In this document: positions 1 to 6,803 of the stretch, one piece after another
How the letters are laid out: the number at the start of each line of letters is the position of its first letter
Numbering within the stretch: position 1 is the first letter of the stretch
Source of the DNA: Candidatus Wallbacteria bacterium
GTDB lineage: Bacteria > Muiribacteriota > JAQTZZ01
Direction: 5' to 3'
DNA: 22,301 bases
NCBI GenBank assembly: GCA_028687545.1
Contig: JAQTZZ010000061.1
Location: 1-22,301 of the forward strand
The notes under the pieces: model-generated
What the model was told of the DNA's origin: nothing
The model's input: only the letters and a program-made list of their open reading frames with translations
Databases searched by the model: none
Program-made: the position numbers and the translations under genes

Positions 1-150
1 CAACGCTATAGTTTTTTTGGCCATCGGTTTGCTCCTTTATTGAAACTTGGTCGTGGAAATTTTGGAGTTTCCGATGGCTATTATATTTTCAGACTGCTTT
101 TTTTACACCACTTCCGGGGATTTTATCGAGAATTTGGTATGACAAATTAG
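1..150 (+). pseudogene. Probable displaced 5' part of the ankyrin/membrane-protein gene, cut at the window edge
   Basis: Frame 1 is open from the first base to TAG at 148-150. The frame of the downstream ankyrin ORF is also open, from 12 onward, but contains no ATG, GTG or TTG before 246. A run of seven T at 98-104 joins the two: one extra T would fuse frame 1 (ending ...YYIFRLLF) directly to the ankyrin frame (FTPLPGILSRIWYDKLG...). The ATG at 246 has no Shine-Dalgarno sequence, so it is a poor start. I infer that the real gene begins left of the window and has lost one base here, through decay, phase variation or a sequencing error. The encoded N-terminal segment is not recognised. Confidence 0.45.
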
Positions 151-245
151 GGGATCATACTTCAAAAGAATATTACCTTGATAGTCTTGACAGACAATTT
201 AAAAACCTCCCTGAATTCTTTGAGTATCGGTTACTTTTTAGCCAC

Positions 246-1586
246 ATGCCAAAAGATGTCTTAGAAGGCTTTGAGTATTATGGAGATGAACAGACTTCCA
301 GTCCTGAGGTTCTGTCAGTCCGCAGCATCAATTCCGACCCGCCAGACAAATGGGCTGAACGACTGGAAAATGCGGTCAAAAATAACTGCATCGCTGAACT
401 TAAGGCAATTCTGGATGCAGGTGTTAATCCGAATGGCCCCAATATTCCTGGATGCAGGAAGACACCTTTGAATATAGCGATCAGTAGTAAAAACAGAGAA
501 TCGGTAAAATTGCTGCTAGAATATGGAGCTGATGCAAATCCCAACTTTTTTAATTGGTATGACATAGTCAGGGCTAATTTTTTTGACCCTGAAACTTTCA
601 GATTATTAATGGCGCATGGCGCTGATGTAAATGCAAGAGATGATAGAGGGGAAACAGTTTTGTTTTATTGCACAAATGAAAAAAAATATCCTGCAGTGTT
701 GGATTGCGTAAAAGTACTGGTAGAGGCAGGCGCTGATCTCAAAGCAGTCAACAACAATAAAGAAACGATAATTAACGCGCTGCATGATCGAACTAGTCAC
801 GGAAGATTCTATCCTTCACAATGCCCTGAGGTTATTAAGTATCTGGTAAGCAAAGGAGCACCCGGCCGTTTGGATGCAGTTTCCACGATATTCAGGGTTT
901 CTATGGTGTTTGTTTTAATTTTAGTGCTGGCATTGCTCTTTTGGATTCTGGTTAAGATTTTTATAGAGGTTGAACTGCTAAATTTCGTAAAGAAAATGTT
1001 CACTGCTCCACTGAAAAAAATGTCATACCTGATTATACTTTTCCTTATTTTCCAGATTGGGATTCTGATTTTCTTTTTATCCATTGCACTTATTGGTAAG
1101 GCCTATCTGGCTTATTTTATAATTCTCTTATTCTTTTTTGTGCTGTGTGACTATACAACACTTACATTCCTGAAGTCCTTAACTGATGGCACCAAGGCTA
1201 GTCCTCTGATTTCTTATGCCTTTAAAAATGTCGGTGTAGTTTTCATGATAATTATTTTGGGCAATATTTTATTTTCAAGCCCCGGGGTAGGATCTGCAGA
1301 AGACAGAGTTCTTAGTGTTTTCGCCTATTTTTATGCAGCCTTTTATTTAATCGTAACGTTTTTTATCAGTTTGATCGTTGGGATTTTTCTTCGTCTGATC
1401 AACTTTCTTGACCTGCCAGAGAGGGACACAGATGAACATACGCCACCGGATGAAGGTATAGAAAATGTTGGTGAAAATCAATCAGAGAAAATTCAGAATG
1501 ATGCAAATGAAAAAGATTTGCAAAAAGATGATGAGATACGGGAAATACGGATAAGCGACTTACTGTTTCCAAAAAGGAAAAAATAG
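246..1586 (+). CDS. Ankyrin-repeat protein with C-terminal multi-pass membrane domain (5' end uncertain)
   Basis: Residues about 35-215 hold degenerate ankyrin repeats. Signature pieces are TPLNIAI...VKLLLEYGADANP, FRLLMAHGADVNARDDRGET, VKVLVEAGADLKAVNN and EVIKYLVSKGAPG, all with the GADxN hairpin. From about residue 215 the protein becomes strongly hydrophobic, with five or six predicted membrane helices (around 217-240, 258-280, 283-305, 323-342 and 355-385). It ends in a charged, Glu/Asp/Lys-rich tail of about 60 residues. Ankyrin repeats bind proteins, and here they probably face the cytoplasm in front of a membrane anchor. No catalytic motif was seen. The annotated ATG lacks a ribosome binding site and the frame stays open upstream, so the protein is probably longer at the N terminus. 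The gene is visibly A+T-richer than leuS, which fits recent acquisition. The partner and biological role are unknown. Confidence 0.7.
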   Translation: MPKDVLEGFEYYGDEQTSSPEVLSVRSINSDPPDKWAERLENAVKNNCIAELKAILDAGVNPNGPNIPGCRKTPLNIAISSKNRESVKLLLEYGADANPNFFNWYDIVRANFFDPETFRLLMAHGADVNARDDRGETVLFYCTNEKKYPAVLDCVKVLVEAGADLKAVNNNKETIINALHDRTSHGRFYPSQCPEVIKYLVSKGAPGRLDAVSTIFRVSMVFVLILVLALLFWILVKIFIEVELLNFVKKMFTAPLKKMSYLIILFLIFQIGILIFFLSIALIGKAYLAYFIILLFFFVLCDYTTLTFLKSLTDGTKASPLISYAFKNVGVVFMIIILGNILFSSPGVGSAEDRVLSVFAYFYAAFYLIVTFFISLIVGIFLRLINFLDLPERDTDEHTPPDEGIENVGENQSEKIQNDANEKDLQKDDEIREIRISDLLFPKRKK

Positions 1587-1600
1587 GGCGGGGCCTGGCT

Positions 1601-1918
1601 TTGAAAAGCAATTTGTTGGACGTTATCACTGATTATAAAATCAAAGTCATCAAAATCGCGGAAGAAGATCAGACAGCCGTATATAGTCTTGCGAAAAAAT
1701 ACGTCAGGGAAAAAATCATACCTGAGCGCAAATTCGATGATGCTTTCCATATTGCGATTTGCGTGTATTATAATTTTGATATCCTGTTGAGCTGGAATTT
1801 CCGCCACCTTGCCAATATCAACAAGCAGATTCAGGTAAATTCCATTAATGCCAAGGAAGGGTTTCTGAAGGAACTTTTTCTGCTAAACCCCATGGAGGTT
1901 ATCTATGAAAAAGAATGA
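1601..1918 (+). pseudogene. VapC-like PIN-domain toxin, N-terminally truncated
   Basis: The 105 residues match the C-terminal two thirds of a PIN-domain RNase family. DDAFHIA carries the later acidic residues, LSWNFRHLANI is the conserved strand-loop, and the end (SINAKEGF...NPMEVI) matches the usual closing segment of this family. PIN proteins of this type usually run to about 150 residues and begin with a strand bearing the first catalytic Asp. That part is absent. The frame upstream is open only from 1535 and encodes nothing PIN-like, because it lies in the 3' end of the ankyrin gene. The apparent start is TTG with no good ribosome binding site. It overlaps the next small gene by 14 bases, a typical toxin/partner coupling. 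Without the first Asp, nuclease activity is unlikely. I call it a remnant left where the ankyrin gene was inserted or recombined. Confidence 0.7.
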
Positions 1919-2090
1919 ATCTAACGTATCCATTATGCAGACAGTGGTTTGGCAGATGAAGGAAAAAACATACAAAGAAACGAAAGACCTGGATGCCGGG
2001 AAGTTCTTTGCCTATATCAACGGTAAATACATCAAAAAAAAGAAATCAAACCATCGCAATCGGACAGCCCAGGTTCAACCGCTGCCATAG
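1905..2090 (+). CDS. Small partner protein of the PIN toxin (putative antitoxin-like)
   Basis: This is a 61-residue ORF starting with ATG inside the end of the PIN fragment. Its first 45 residues (MQTVVWQMKEKTYKETKDLD followed by FFAYINGKY) resemble the short proteins encoded immediately next to this PIN family, which share a pattern of R/K-x-I/M-R/K-(D/E)-x-x-Y-E-E-T-K followed by an EFIEYIN-type stretch. The last 15 residues, after a Lys run encoded by an A-rich tract at 2034-2046, look unstructured and may be frame-altered. The role of such partners is not well established; antitoxin is an inference from position. With its toxin truncated, it is probably a passenger. Confidence 0.5.
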   Translation: MKKNESNVSIMQTVVWQMKEKTYKETKDLDAGKFFAYINGKYIKKKKSNHRNRTAQVQPLP

Positions 2091-2125
2091 GGAAAAATAC
2101 CGTTATCAGACTTGCTTTTTATACT

Positions 2126-2151
2126 GGAACAGGCCTGACTTAATCTGTTCC
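2126..2151 (+). other. Short inverted repeat upstream of leuS
   Basis: GGAACAG at 2126-2132 pairs perfectly with CTGTTCC at 2145-2151 around a 12-base loop. No T tract follows, so it is a weak terminator candidate. It may be an RNA stem closing the toxin remnant, or chance. No T-box features were recognised before leuS. Confidence 0.3.
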
Positions 2152-2175
2152 TGTCTGCCCCGGTCGTTTGCCCAC

Positions 2176-2203
2176 TTGATTATTAGCCGTCAGTTGATAT
2201 CAT
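2176..2203 (+). promoter_or_regulatory. Probable sigma-70 promoter of leuS
   Basis: TTGATT (2176-2181), a 16-base spacer and TATCAT (2198-2203, five of six matches to TATAAT). Transcription would start near 2210, giving a leader of about 27 bases that contains the AAAGGAGAG ribosome binding site just before the ATG at 2237. Confidence 0.5.
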
Positions 2204-2236
2204 ATTCCTGGATTTTCTGAGCAAAAGGAGAGAGCC

Positions 2237-4705
2237 ATGGCAGACAGAGAGAGATTCAACCCTTCGGCATACGAGAAGAAATGGCGGGAGCGCTGGGAGC
2301 AGAACCGCGACCATTACTGCGATACTACCAAGACAGACAAGAAATATTACTGTTTAGACATGTTCCCTTATCCCTCCGGCCTCGGCCTGCATGTCGGCCA
2401 CTGGCGGGGCTACGTGCTTTCAGACGTCCTGAGCAGATACAAGAAGATCCAGGGTTACAACGTGCTTCACCCCATGGGCTGGGACGCCTTCGGACTGCCG
2501 GCTGAGAACGACGCCATCAAGAAGAAGATACACCCGCGCATTAACGTTGAGCTCAATATCGCCAACATGAAGCGCCAGCTCCGGGAAATGGGCTCCATGT
2601 ACGACTGGACCAAGGAGATCAACACCACTGACCCTGATTATTACAAATGGACGCAGTGGATCTTCGTGCAGATGTTCAAGCAGGGTCTGGCCTATCGGAA
2701 GATGGTCCCGATTAACTGGTGCCCGTCCTGCAAGACTGGCTTAGCCAACGAGGAAGTGGTCAACGGCTGCTGCGACCGCTGCGAAGCGGAAGTGGAGCGC
2801 AAGGACATGATGCAGTGGATGCTCAGGATCACTGCTTATGCAGACCGGCTGATCGCAGATCTGGACAAAGTGGACTGGCCGGAAAAGGTCAAGCTCCTGC
2901 AGAGGAACTGGATCGGCAGGAGCGAAGGCGCTGAAGTGAAGTTCAAGCTCATCTCTTCCAGGACCGGAAAAGAGACAGACCTGCAGATTTTCACAACCAG
3001 GCCTGACACGCTTTTCGGCGCCACATACATGGTGCTGGCTCCGGAACATCCTCTGGTGGCTGAAATCACGACCGACGAAAATAAAAATGCTATAGAGAAA
3101 TATCAGGATGCGGCCCGCAAAAAATCCGACCTGCAGCGAATCTCGCTGGACAAGGACAAGACTGGAGTTTTTACCGGATCTTTTGCCGTCAACCCCATGA
3201 ACCACGAAAAAATTCCGGTCTGGATCTCCGATTATGTGATGATGAGCTATGGCACAGGCGCGATCATGGCTGTTCCGGCCCATGACGGGCGCGATTTCGA
3301 ATTCGCCACCAAATTCGGGCTCAGGATCATTGAAGTCATAGACAGCAAACTGGCAAAAAAGGACAATTCCGGGAAGCTGCTGGAAGCTTTCTGCGATGTC
3401 GGTAAAATGATCAACAGCGGAAAATATACAGGCATGAACAGCGATGAAGGCAGGAAAAAGATCATCGCCGAGCTGGAAGCGGCCGGACTTGGCAGATCAC
3501 AGGTCAATTACAAGCTCAGGGACTGGATCTTCTCGCGTCAGCGCTACTGGGGAGAGCCGATCCCGATCGTGCTCTGCGGAAAATGCGGGGAAGTGGCAGT
3601 GCCTGAAACAGAACTTCCATTGCGCCTGCCTGAGGTGGAAAAATACGAGCCTACCGGAACCGGTGATTCTCCGCTTGCAGCCATCACAGAATGGGTCAAT
3701 GTGAAATGCCCGTGTTGCGGCGGAGCGGCCAAACGCGAAACCATCACCATGCCCCAATGGGCAGGTTCATGCTGGTATTTCCTGCGCTATCTCAGCCCTG
3801 ATTACAAAGACGGCATCGCTGATCCCGCTATTGTGAACAAATGGCATCCGGTCGATCAGTATGTGGGTGGAATTGAGCACGCTGTGCTGCATCTGCTGTA
3901 TGCCCGCTTTTACATCAAGTTTTTATACGACATCAAGGCGATCGGATTTGACGAGCCTTTCCAGCGCCTGTTCAACCAGGGCATGGTCTGCAAGGTCTCA
4001 GACAAATCCGGCCGCCTGGAAAAAATGTCAAAGTCGCGGGGCAATGTAGTGAATCCGGACGATCTGGTGGAAAAATACGGCACAGATTCGATCCGTTTGT
4101 ACGAACTTTTCATCGGTCCGCCGGATGCGGACAGTGAATGGTCGGATTCAGGCATTATCGGTATTTTCCGGTTTCTTTCCAAGACCTGGGACCTGCTGGT
4201 CAGGCTGCAGGAGGAAAACGCATTTGCCGTTGAAGACGGGCCTGAAATCCTGAAAGCCAGGCATCAGTTGATTTTCAAGGCTACGGACCGCATGGAGAGC
4301 TTCAAGTTCAACACCACGATTTCAGCTTTCATGGAATTCACCAATTTCATCAACAGTTCCAGCGAGCCTGTCAGCAGAGACACTGCCAGGGACATCCTGA
4401 TCCTGATCGCGCCCTTTGCCCCGCATTTCTCCTGCGAACTCTGGGAAAGAATCTTCGGCTCAGGTAACCCTCTGCATCAGAAATGGCCCCTTTATGACCG
4501 GAAATACCTGGTTGTGGATGAGATCGAGATCGGGGTGCAGGTGCTCGGAAAACTTCGCGGCAGCATTAAAATCAAGCTTGACTGCACTGAGGCGGAAGCT
4601 GTGGAGCTTGCCAGGAAAGATCAGGCGATCAGCAAGCAGATCGGCGATAAGGTGATAAAAAAAGTAATTTTTGTCAAGGGTAAGATCCTGAACCTGATTG
4701 TTTAA
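2237..4705 (+). CDS. leuS: Leucyl-tRNA synthetase
   Basis: This class I aminoacyl-tRNA synthetase charges tRNA-Leu with leucine in the cytoplasm. The 822-residue length fits bacterial LeuRS. The HIGH-type motif is HVGH at residues 52-55 within YPSGLGLHVGH, and the KMSKS motif is at 596-600. A zinc-knuckle insertion (CPSCKTGL...CCDRCEAEV) lies near residue 165. The CP1 editing domain shows TTRPDTLFGATYMVLAPEHP near residue 255, including the Thr-rich strand used to hydrolyse mischarged tRNA. A typical anticodon-binding C-terminal region follows. The start is supported by AAAGGAGAG placed ideally before ATG. The gene appears monocistronic and ends only three bases before the convergent ECF-like gene. 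Codon use is G+C-richer than in the preceding accessory block. Confidence 0.98.
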   Translation: MADRERFNPSAYEKKWRERWEQNRDHYCDTTKTDKKYYCLDMFPYPSGLGLHVGHWRGYVLSDVLSRYKKIQGYNVLHPMGWDAFGLPAENDAIKKKIHPRINVELNIANMKRQLREMGSMYDWTKEINTTDPDYYKWTQWIFVQMFKQGLAYRKMVPINWCPSCKTGLANEEVVNGCCDRCEAEVERKDMMQWMLRITAYADRLIADLDKVDWPEKVKLLQRNWIGRSEGAEVKFKLISSRTGKETDLQIFTTRPDTLFGATYMVLAPEHPLVAEITTDENKNAIEKYQDAARKKSDLQRISLDKDKTGVFTGSFAVNPMNHEKIPVWISDYVMMSYGTGAIMAVPAHDGRDFEFATKFGLRIIEVIDSKLAKKDNSGKLLEAFCDVGKMINSGKYTGMNSDEGRKKIIAELEAAGLGRSQVNYKLRDWIFSRQRYWGEPIPIVLCGKCGEVAVPETELPLRLPEVEKYEPTGTGDSPLAAITEWVNVKCPCCGGAAKRETITMPQWAGSCWYFLRYLSPDYKDGIADPAIVNKWHPVDQYVGGIEHAVLHLLYARFYIKFLYDIKAIGFDEPFQRLFNQGMVCKVSDKSGRLEKMSKSRGNVVNPDDLVEKYGTDSIRLYELFIGPPDADSEWSDSGIIGIFRFLSKTWDLLVRLQEENAFAVEDGPEILKARHQLIFKATDRMESFKFNTTISAFMEFTNFINSSSEPVSRDTARDILILIAPFAPHFSCELWERIFGSGNPLHQKWPLYDRKYLVVDEIEIGVQVLGKLRGSIKIKLDCTEAEAVELARKDQAISKQIGDKVIKKVIFVKGKILNLIV

Positions 4706-4708
4706 GAA

Positions 4709-5197
4709 TTATCTTTTCCGGATTTTCTGCACTGCGTATTCAGCGCAGAACACTCCGGCCACAGCCGTGAAAAACTGCAGGCCAAGGATGGCTGAAAGCA
4801 TAGCCTGCAAGGGGCGCGACAATGAGATAAGGTTAGAAACCAGCGCTCCTCCTGCGATGATCGCCAGTGCCTTGACTGCAGCAGGGACCATCAGCCGCAC
4901 TGCAGAGTGAAATTTTCTGCACTGGTGATATGTGAGAATCAGCAGGCAGTTTCCCAGAGCAATGAATGGGAGCAGAGGAGACATCATCGGCGGAAGGTGC
5001 TGGGTAAAGAGAGCGAGCAGCGGACTGAGAAAAGCGAGCCAGAGAGAAGCCCGCAACCCGACAAACAGATAGACCAGCACCAGGATGCTGTTGACAAGGG
5101 CACCAGAGACGGCCTTGGGGATGTGCAGCATCTGGATTGCAGTCACCAGGGCCAGTGCCAGGGCTGTCCTGGTCAAAGTGCCGGTTTTTCCGCTCAT
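4709..5197 (-). CDS. ECF-type transporter S-component-like membrane protein
   Basis: The 162 residues are almost entirely hydrophobic, with about five or six membrane helices. The pattern LALVTAIQMLHIP, then SGALVNSILVLVYLFVG, then a HLPPMMSPLLPFIALGN loop, is typical of a family of predicted ECF transporter S components of unknown substrate. In that family the PP..SPLLPFI.LGN segment is a hallmark. S components bind a vitamin or similar small molecule and dock to a shared EcfT/EcfA module, which would have to be encoded elsewhere since none is in this window. GAGGT sits eight bases before the ATG. The stop lies three bases from the end of leuS, facing it. A VOC-family relic immediately upstream on the same strand suggests the gene was once second in a unit. 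The substrate cannot be predicted. Confidence 0.7.
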   Translation of the reverse strand: MSGKTGTLTRTALALALVTAIQMLHIPKAVSGALVNSILVLVYLFVGLRASLWLAFLSPLLALFTQHLPPMMSPLLPFIALGNCLLILTYHQCRKFHSAVRLMVPAAVKALAIIAGGALVSNLISLSRPLQAMLSAILGLQFFTAVAGVFCAEYAVQKIRKR

Positions 5198-5227
5198 AGG
5201 TACCTCGATTTAGCGATTGCCGTCATC

Positions 5228-5331
5228 TTACTGCAGGAGAGGGAAGAGTTCAAGGCGGTTTTTTTCAGGGTCAAGAACACAGGACTTCATAAAATGAATT
5301 CCGGAACTACAAATTAATGATGGATTCGGAT
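5228..5331 (-). pseudogene. C-terminal relic of a VOC/glyoxalase-family gene
   Basis: On the minus strand a short open stretch ending in TAA (5228-5230) encodes ...GIHFMKSCVLDPEKNRLELF and then PLLQ. This is the characteristic last strand of vicinal-oxygen-chelate proteins (xxF.DPDGNxIELF), including the terminal metal-ligand Glu. The frame is closed by a stop at about 5332, so the remaining hundred or so residues of a VOC domain are missing. Their place is taken by the promoter and start of the PEBP lipoprotein gene. It lies about 30 bases upstream of the ECF-like gene on the same strand. The match is short, so confidence is moderate. Confidence 0.5.
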
Positions 5332-5335
5332 ATTA

Positions 5336-5341
5336 TATAAT
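5336..5341 (+). promoter_or_regulatory. Candidate -10 element of the PEBP lipoprotein gene
   Basis: A perfect TATAAT lies at 5336-5341, about 18 bases before the GTG start, with the ribosome binding site GGAGGG at 5350-5355 immediately downstream. No convincing -35 hexamer is visible. The implied leader is very short (about 11 bases). Confidence 0.4.
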
Positions 5342-5358
5342 ATGCAAAAGGAGGGTTA

Positions 5359-5988
5359 GTGAAGTCAATTCTATTGAGCTTAATTTTTATTTTTCTGGCT
5401 ACAGGCTGCAAGGGGGAGAATTCTATACCTCAGACGTCCGAAACGATCAAAATTTCTCCTTCCCCTGCTGTTTCGCAGGAGGTGAGTTCAACTGATCCCG
5501 TATCATCAGGGGAAGTGGAAATGCAGAAATTAACTCTGAAAAGCCCTGTGTTTGAAGAAAGCAAGGCGATCCCTTCCAAGTACACCAGCGACGGCGAAAA
5601 CATCTCTCCCCCGCTCACCTGGTCCGAAGTTCCCAAGGGAGCTAAAAGCCTGGCCCTGATTTCAGACGATCCTGATTCTCCGATGGGTACCTGGGTGCAT
5701 TGGGTGGTCTACAATATCCCGCCAACAGCAACCGGCCTCCCGGAAAAAATCCTGCAGACTGAAAAACTGCCTGACGGCACGCTGCAGGGACTCTCAGACT
5801 TCAAAAAAACCGGTTATTGCGGCCCCTGTCCTCCTGCAGGCACTCACCACTATTTTTTTAAACTGTATGCACTTGACATATTACTGCCGGACAAACCAGG
5901 CCTGACCAAGAGCGGCCTGGAGAGCCTGATGAACGGCCATATACTCGCTCAGGGAGAACTGGTGGGGCTTTACAAGCGGAAGAAATAG
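5359..5988 (+). CDS. PEBP-family (YbhB/YbcL-like) putative lipoprotein
   Basis: This 209-residue protein belongs to the phosphatidylethanolamine-binding / Raf-kinase-inhibitor-like family. A hydrophobic signal peptide ends at LATGC (Cys17), so it is probably lipid-anchored. A Ser/Thr/Pro linker to about residue 50 precedes the domain. Family motifs are clear: SPPLTWSEVP, the DPDSP loop followed by WVHWVVYNIP, and CPPAGTHHYFFKLYALD, equivalent to the GxHRYxFxLYAL anion-pocket motif. The ending GELVGLYKRK is typical. The start is GTG with AAAGGAGGG at the ideal distance. Bacterial members have no firm biochemical role; anionic ligand binding is likely. It stands alone, followed by an independent promoter for the next gene. 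Confidence 0.88.
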   Translation: MKSILLSLIFIFLATGCKGENSIPQTSETIKISPSPAVSQEVSSTDPVSSGEVEMQKLTLKSPVFEESKAIPSKYTSDGENISPPLTWSEVPKGAKSLALISDDPDSPMGTWVHWVVYNIPPTATGLPEKILQTEKLPDGTLQGLSDFKKTGYCGPCPPAGTHHYFFKLYALDILLPDKPGLTKSGLESLMNGHILAQGELVGLYKRKK

Positions 5989-6014
5989 AGACGTGCTGCG
6001 CCAGGTTCACTGAC

Positions 6015-6043
6015 TTGACAATTTCCGGGTTTGAGAGTATAAC
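6015..6043 (+). promoter_or_regulatory. Strong sigma-70 promoter of the TPR-like secreted protein gene
   Basis: A consensus TTGACA (6015-6020), exactly 17 bases and TATAAC (6038-6043). Transcription would start near 6050, leaving a leader of about 22 bases with GGAGG at 6061-6065. This shows that an in-frame TTG at 6015 is part of the -35 box, not a start codon. Confidence 0.8.
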
Positions 6044-6071
6044 TCAGATAGTGTTTCAGTGGAGGTTGTTC

Positions 6072-6800
6072 ATGAAAATAATCGCATTATTATCATTACT
6101 CTGTCTGATTTCATGTGCCTCAGCTGAGGTCGATCAGGCTCAGGCCTTGTATCAGAAGGCAGTGGAACTGTTCCGCGTCGGCGACATGGACAAGGCACTA
6201 GAGTCTTATCTGGCTGCTCTGGGAAAGGACAAGGCAATCCTGGGCATGAAGGACTACGGGCTGTCAGACTATCATATTTCCAAACTGCTCAAGGAAGGCA
6301 ATTCCTTCAAGATCGGCCAGGGTTATTTTACTTACGGTAAATTCGACAAAGCCAAAGAATATCTAGTGATGATCAAGCAGGAATCCGGAGCTGAATATCA
6401 GCAGGCAGCCTCGTTGTTGAAACAGATTGAGGCAATCGAGCAGCAGCAGAAAGATGCCAAGGCGCAGAGTGCCGATGCATCCTCCACGGATACATCTTCC
6501 ACTGACAGTTCTTCCAGTCAGAGCGACGACTCTACGAACGATTCCAGCCAGATCGCTCCCAGCCCTCTCCCTGACAACAATGAAACCAATGACAAACAGG
6601 ATGCCGATAAAAAAGAGCAGAGCGATGCTCTGGCAAAACAGCAGGAAGCAGTAAAAAATGCAGAAGCGGATTATAACAAGTGGTTTGCCTTGCAGCAATG
6701 CGGCCAGGCCGAAGCCACTCCTTCACTGGTGAAGTATTACCAGGAAATCATGGAAAAGGAAAAAAAGAAGTACGAACAGATGCAGCAGGAAAATAAGTAG
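6072..6800 (+). CDS. Secreted TPR-like protein with Ser/Asp-rich linker and coiled coil
   Basis: This 242-residue protein starts at ATG 6072, chosen because GGAGG lies eight bases upstream and a promoter occupies the preceding in-frame region. The signal sequence MKIIALLSLLCLISCASA could be cleaved as a lipoprotein (LISC) or after CASA. The mature part opens with a TPR-like helix pair (ALYQKAVELFRVGDMDKALE) and a second one around FTYGKFDKAKEYL. A low-complexity Ser/Thr/Asp stretch follows at about residues 137-165, then a Lys/Glu/Gln-rich coiled coil to the end. TPR folds mediate protein contacts, so a scaffold in the envelope is a reasonable inference. No enzyme motif is seen. It ends three bases before the convergent GH13 gene. 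Confidence 0.75.
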   Translation: MKIIALLSLLCLISCASAEVDQAQALYQKAVELFRVGDMDKALESYLAALGKDKAILGMKDYGLSDYHISKLLKEGNSFKIGQGYFTYGKFDKAKEYLVMIKQESGAEYQQAASLLKQIEAIEQQQKDAKAQSADASSTDTSSTDSSSSQSDDSTNDSSQIAPSPLPDNNETNDKQDADKKEQSDALAKQQEAVKNAEADYNKWFALQQCGQAEATPSLVKYYQEIMEKEKKKYEQMQQENK

Positions 6801-6803
6801 ATA

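Noticed and set aside
2091-2236. T-box or other leucine-responsive leader before leuS
   Set aside because: No T-box consensus, specifier stem or antiterminator was seen; only a short inverted repeat and a simple promoter.
2741-3283. 180-residue minus-strand ORF inside leuS
   Set aside because: The composition is typical of antisense of a conserved gene, and LeuRS motifs cover the whole region.
4907-5317. 136-residue plus-strand ORF
   Set aside because: It is antisense to the ECF-like membrane protein and the VOC relic. It is Gln/Glu/Arg-rich, typical of a shadow frame, with no ribosome binding site.
6015-6071. In-frame TTG start extending the TPR-like protein upstream
   Set aside because: The TTG is part of a consensus TTGACA -35 box with TATAAC 17 bases on. 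The ATG at 6072 has a good ribosome binding site and signal peptide.
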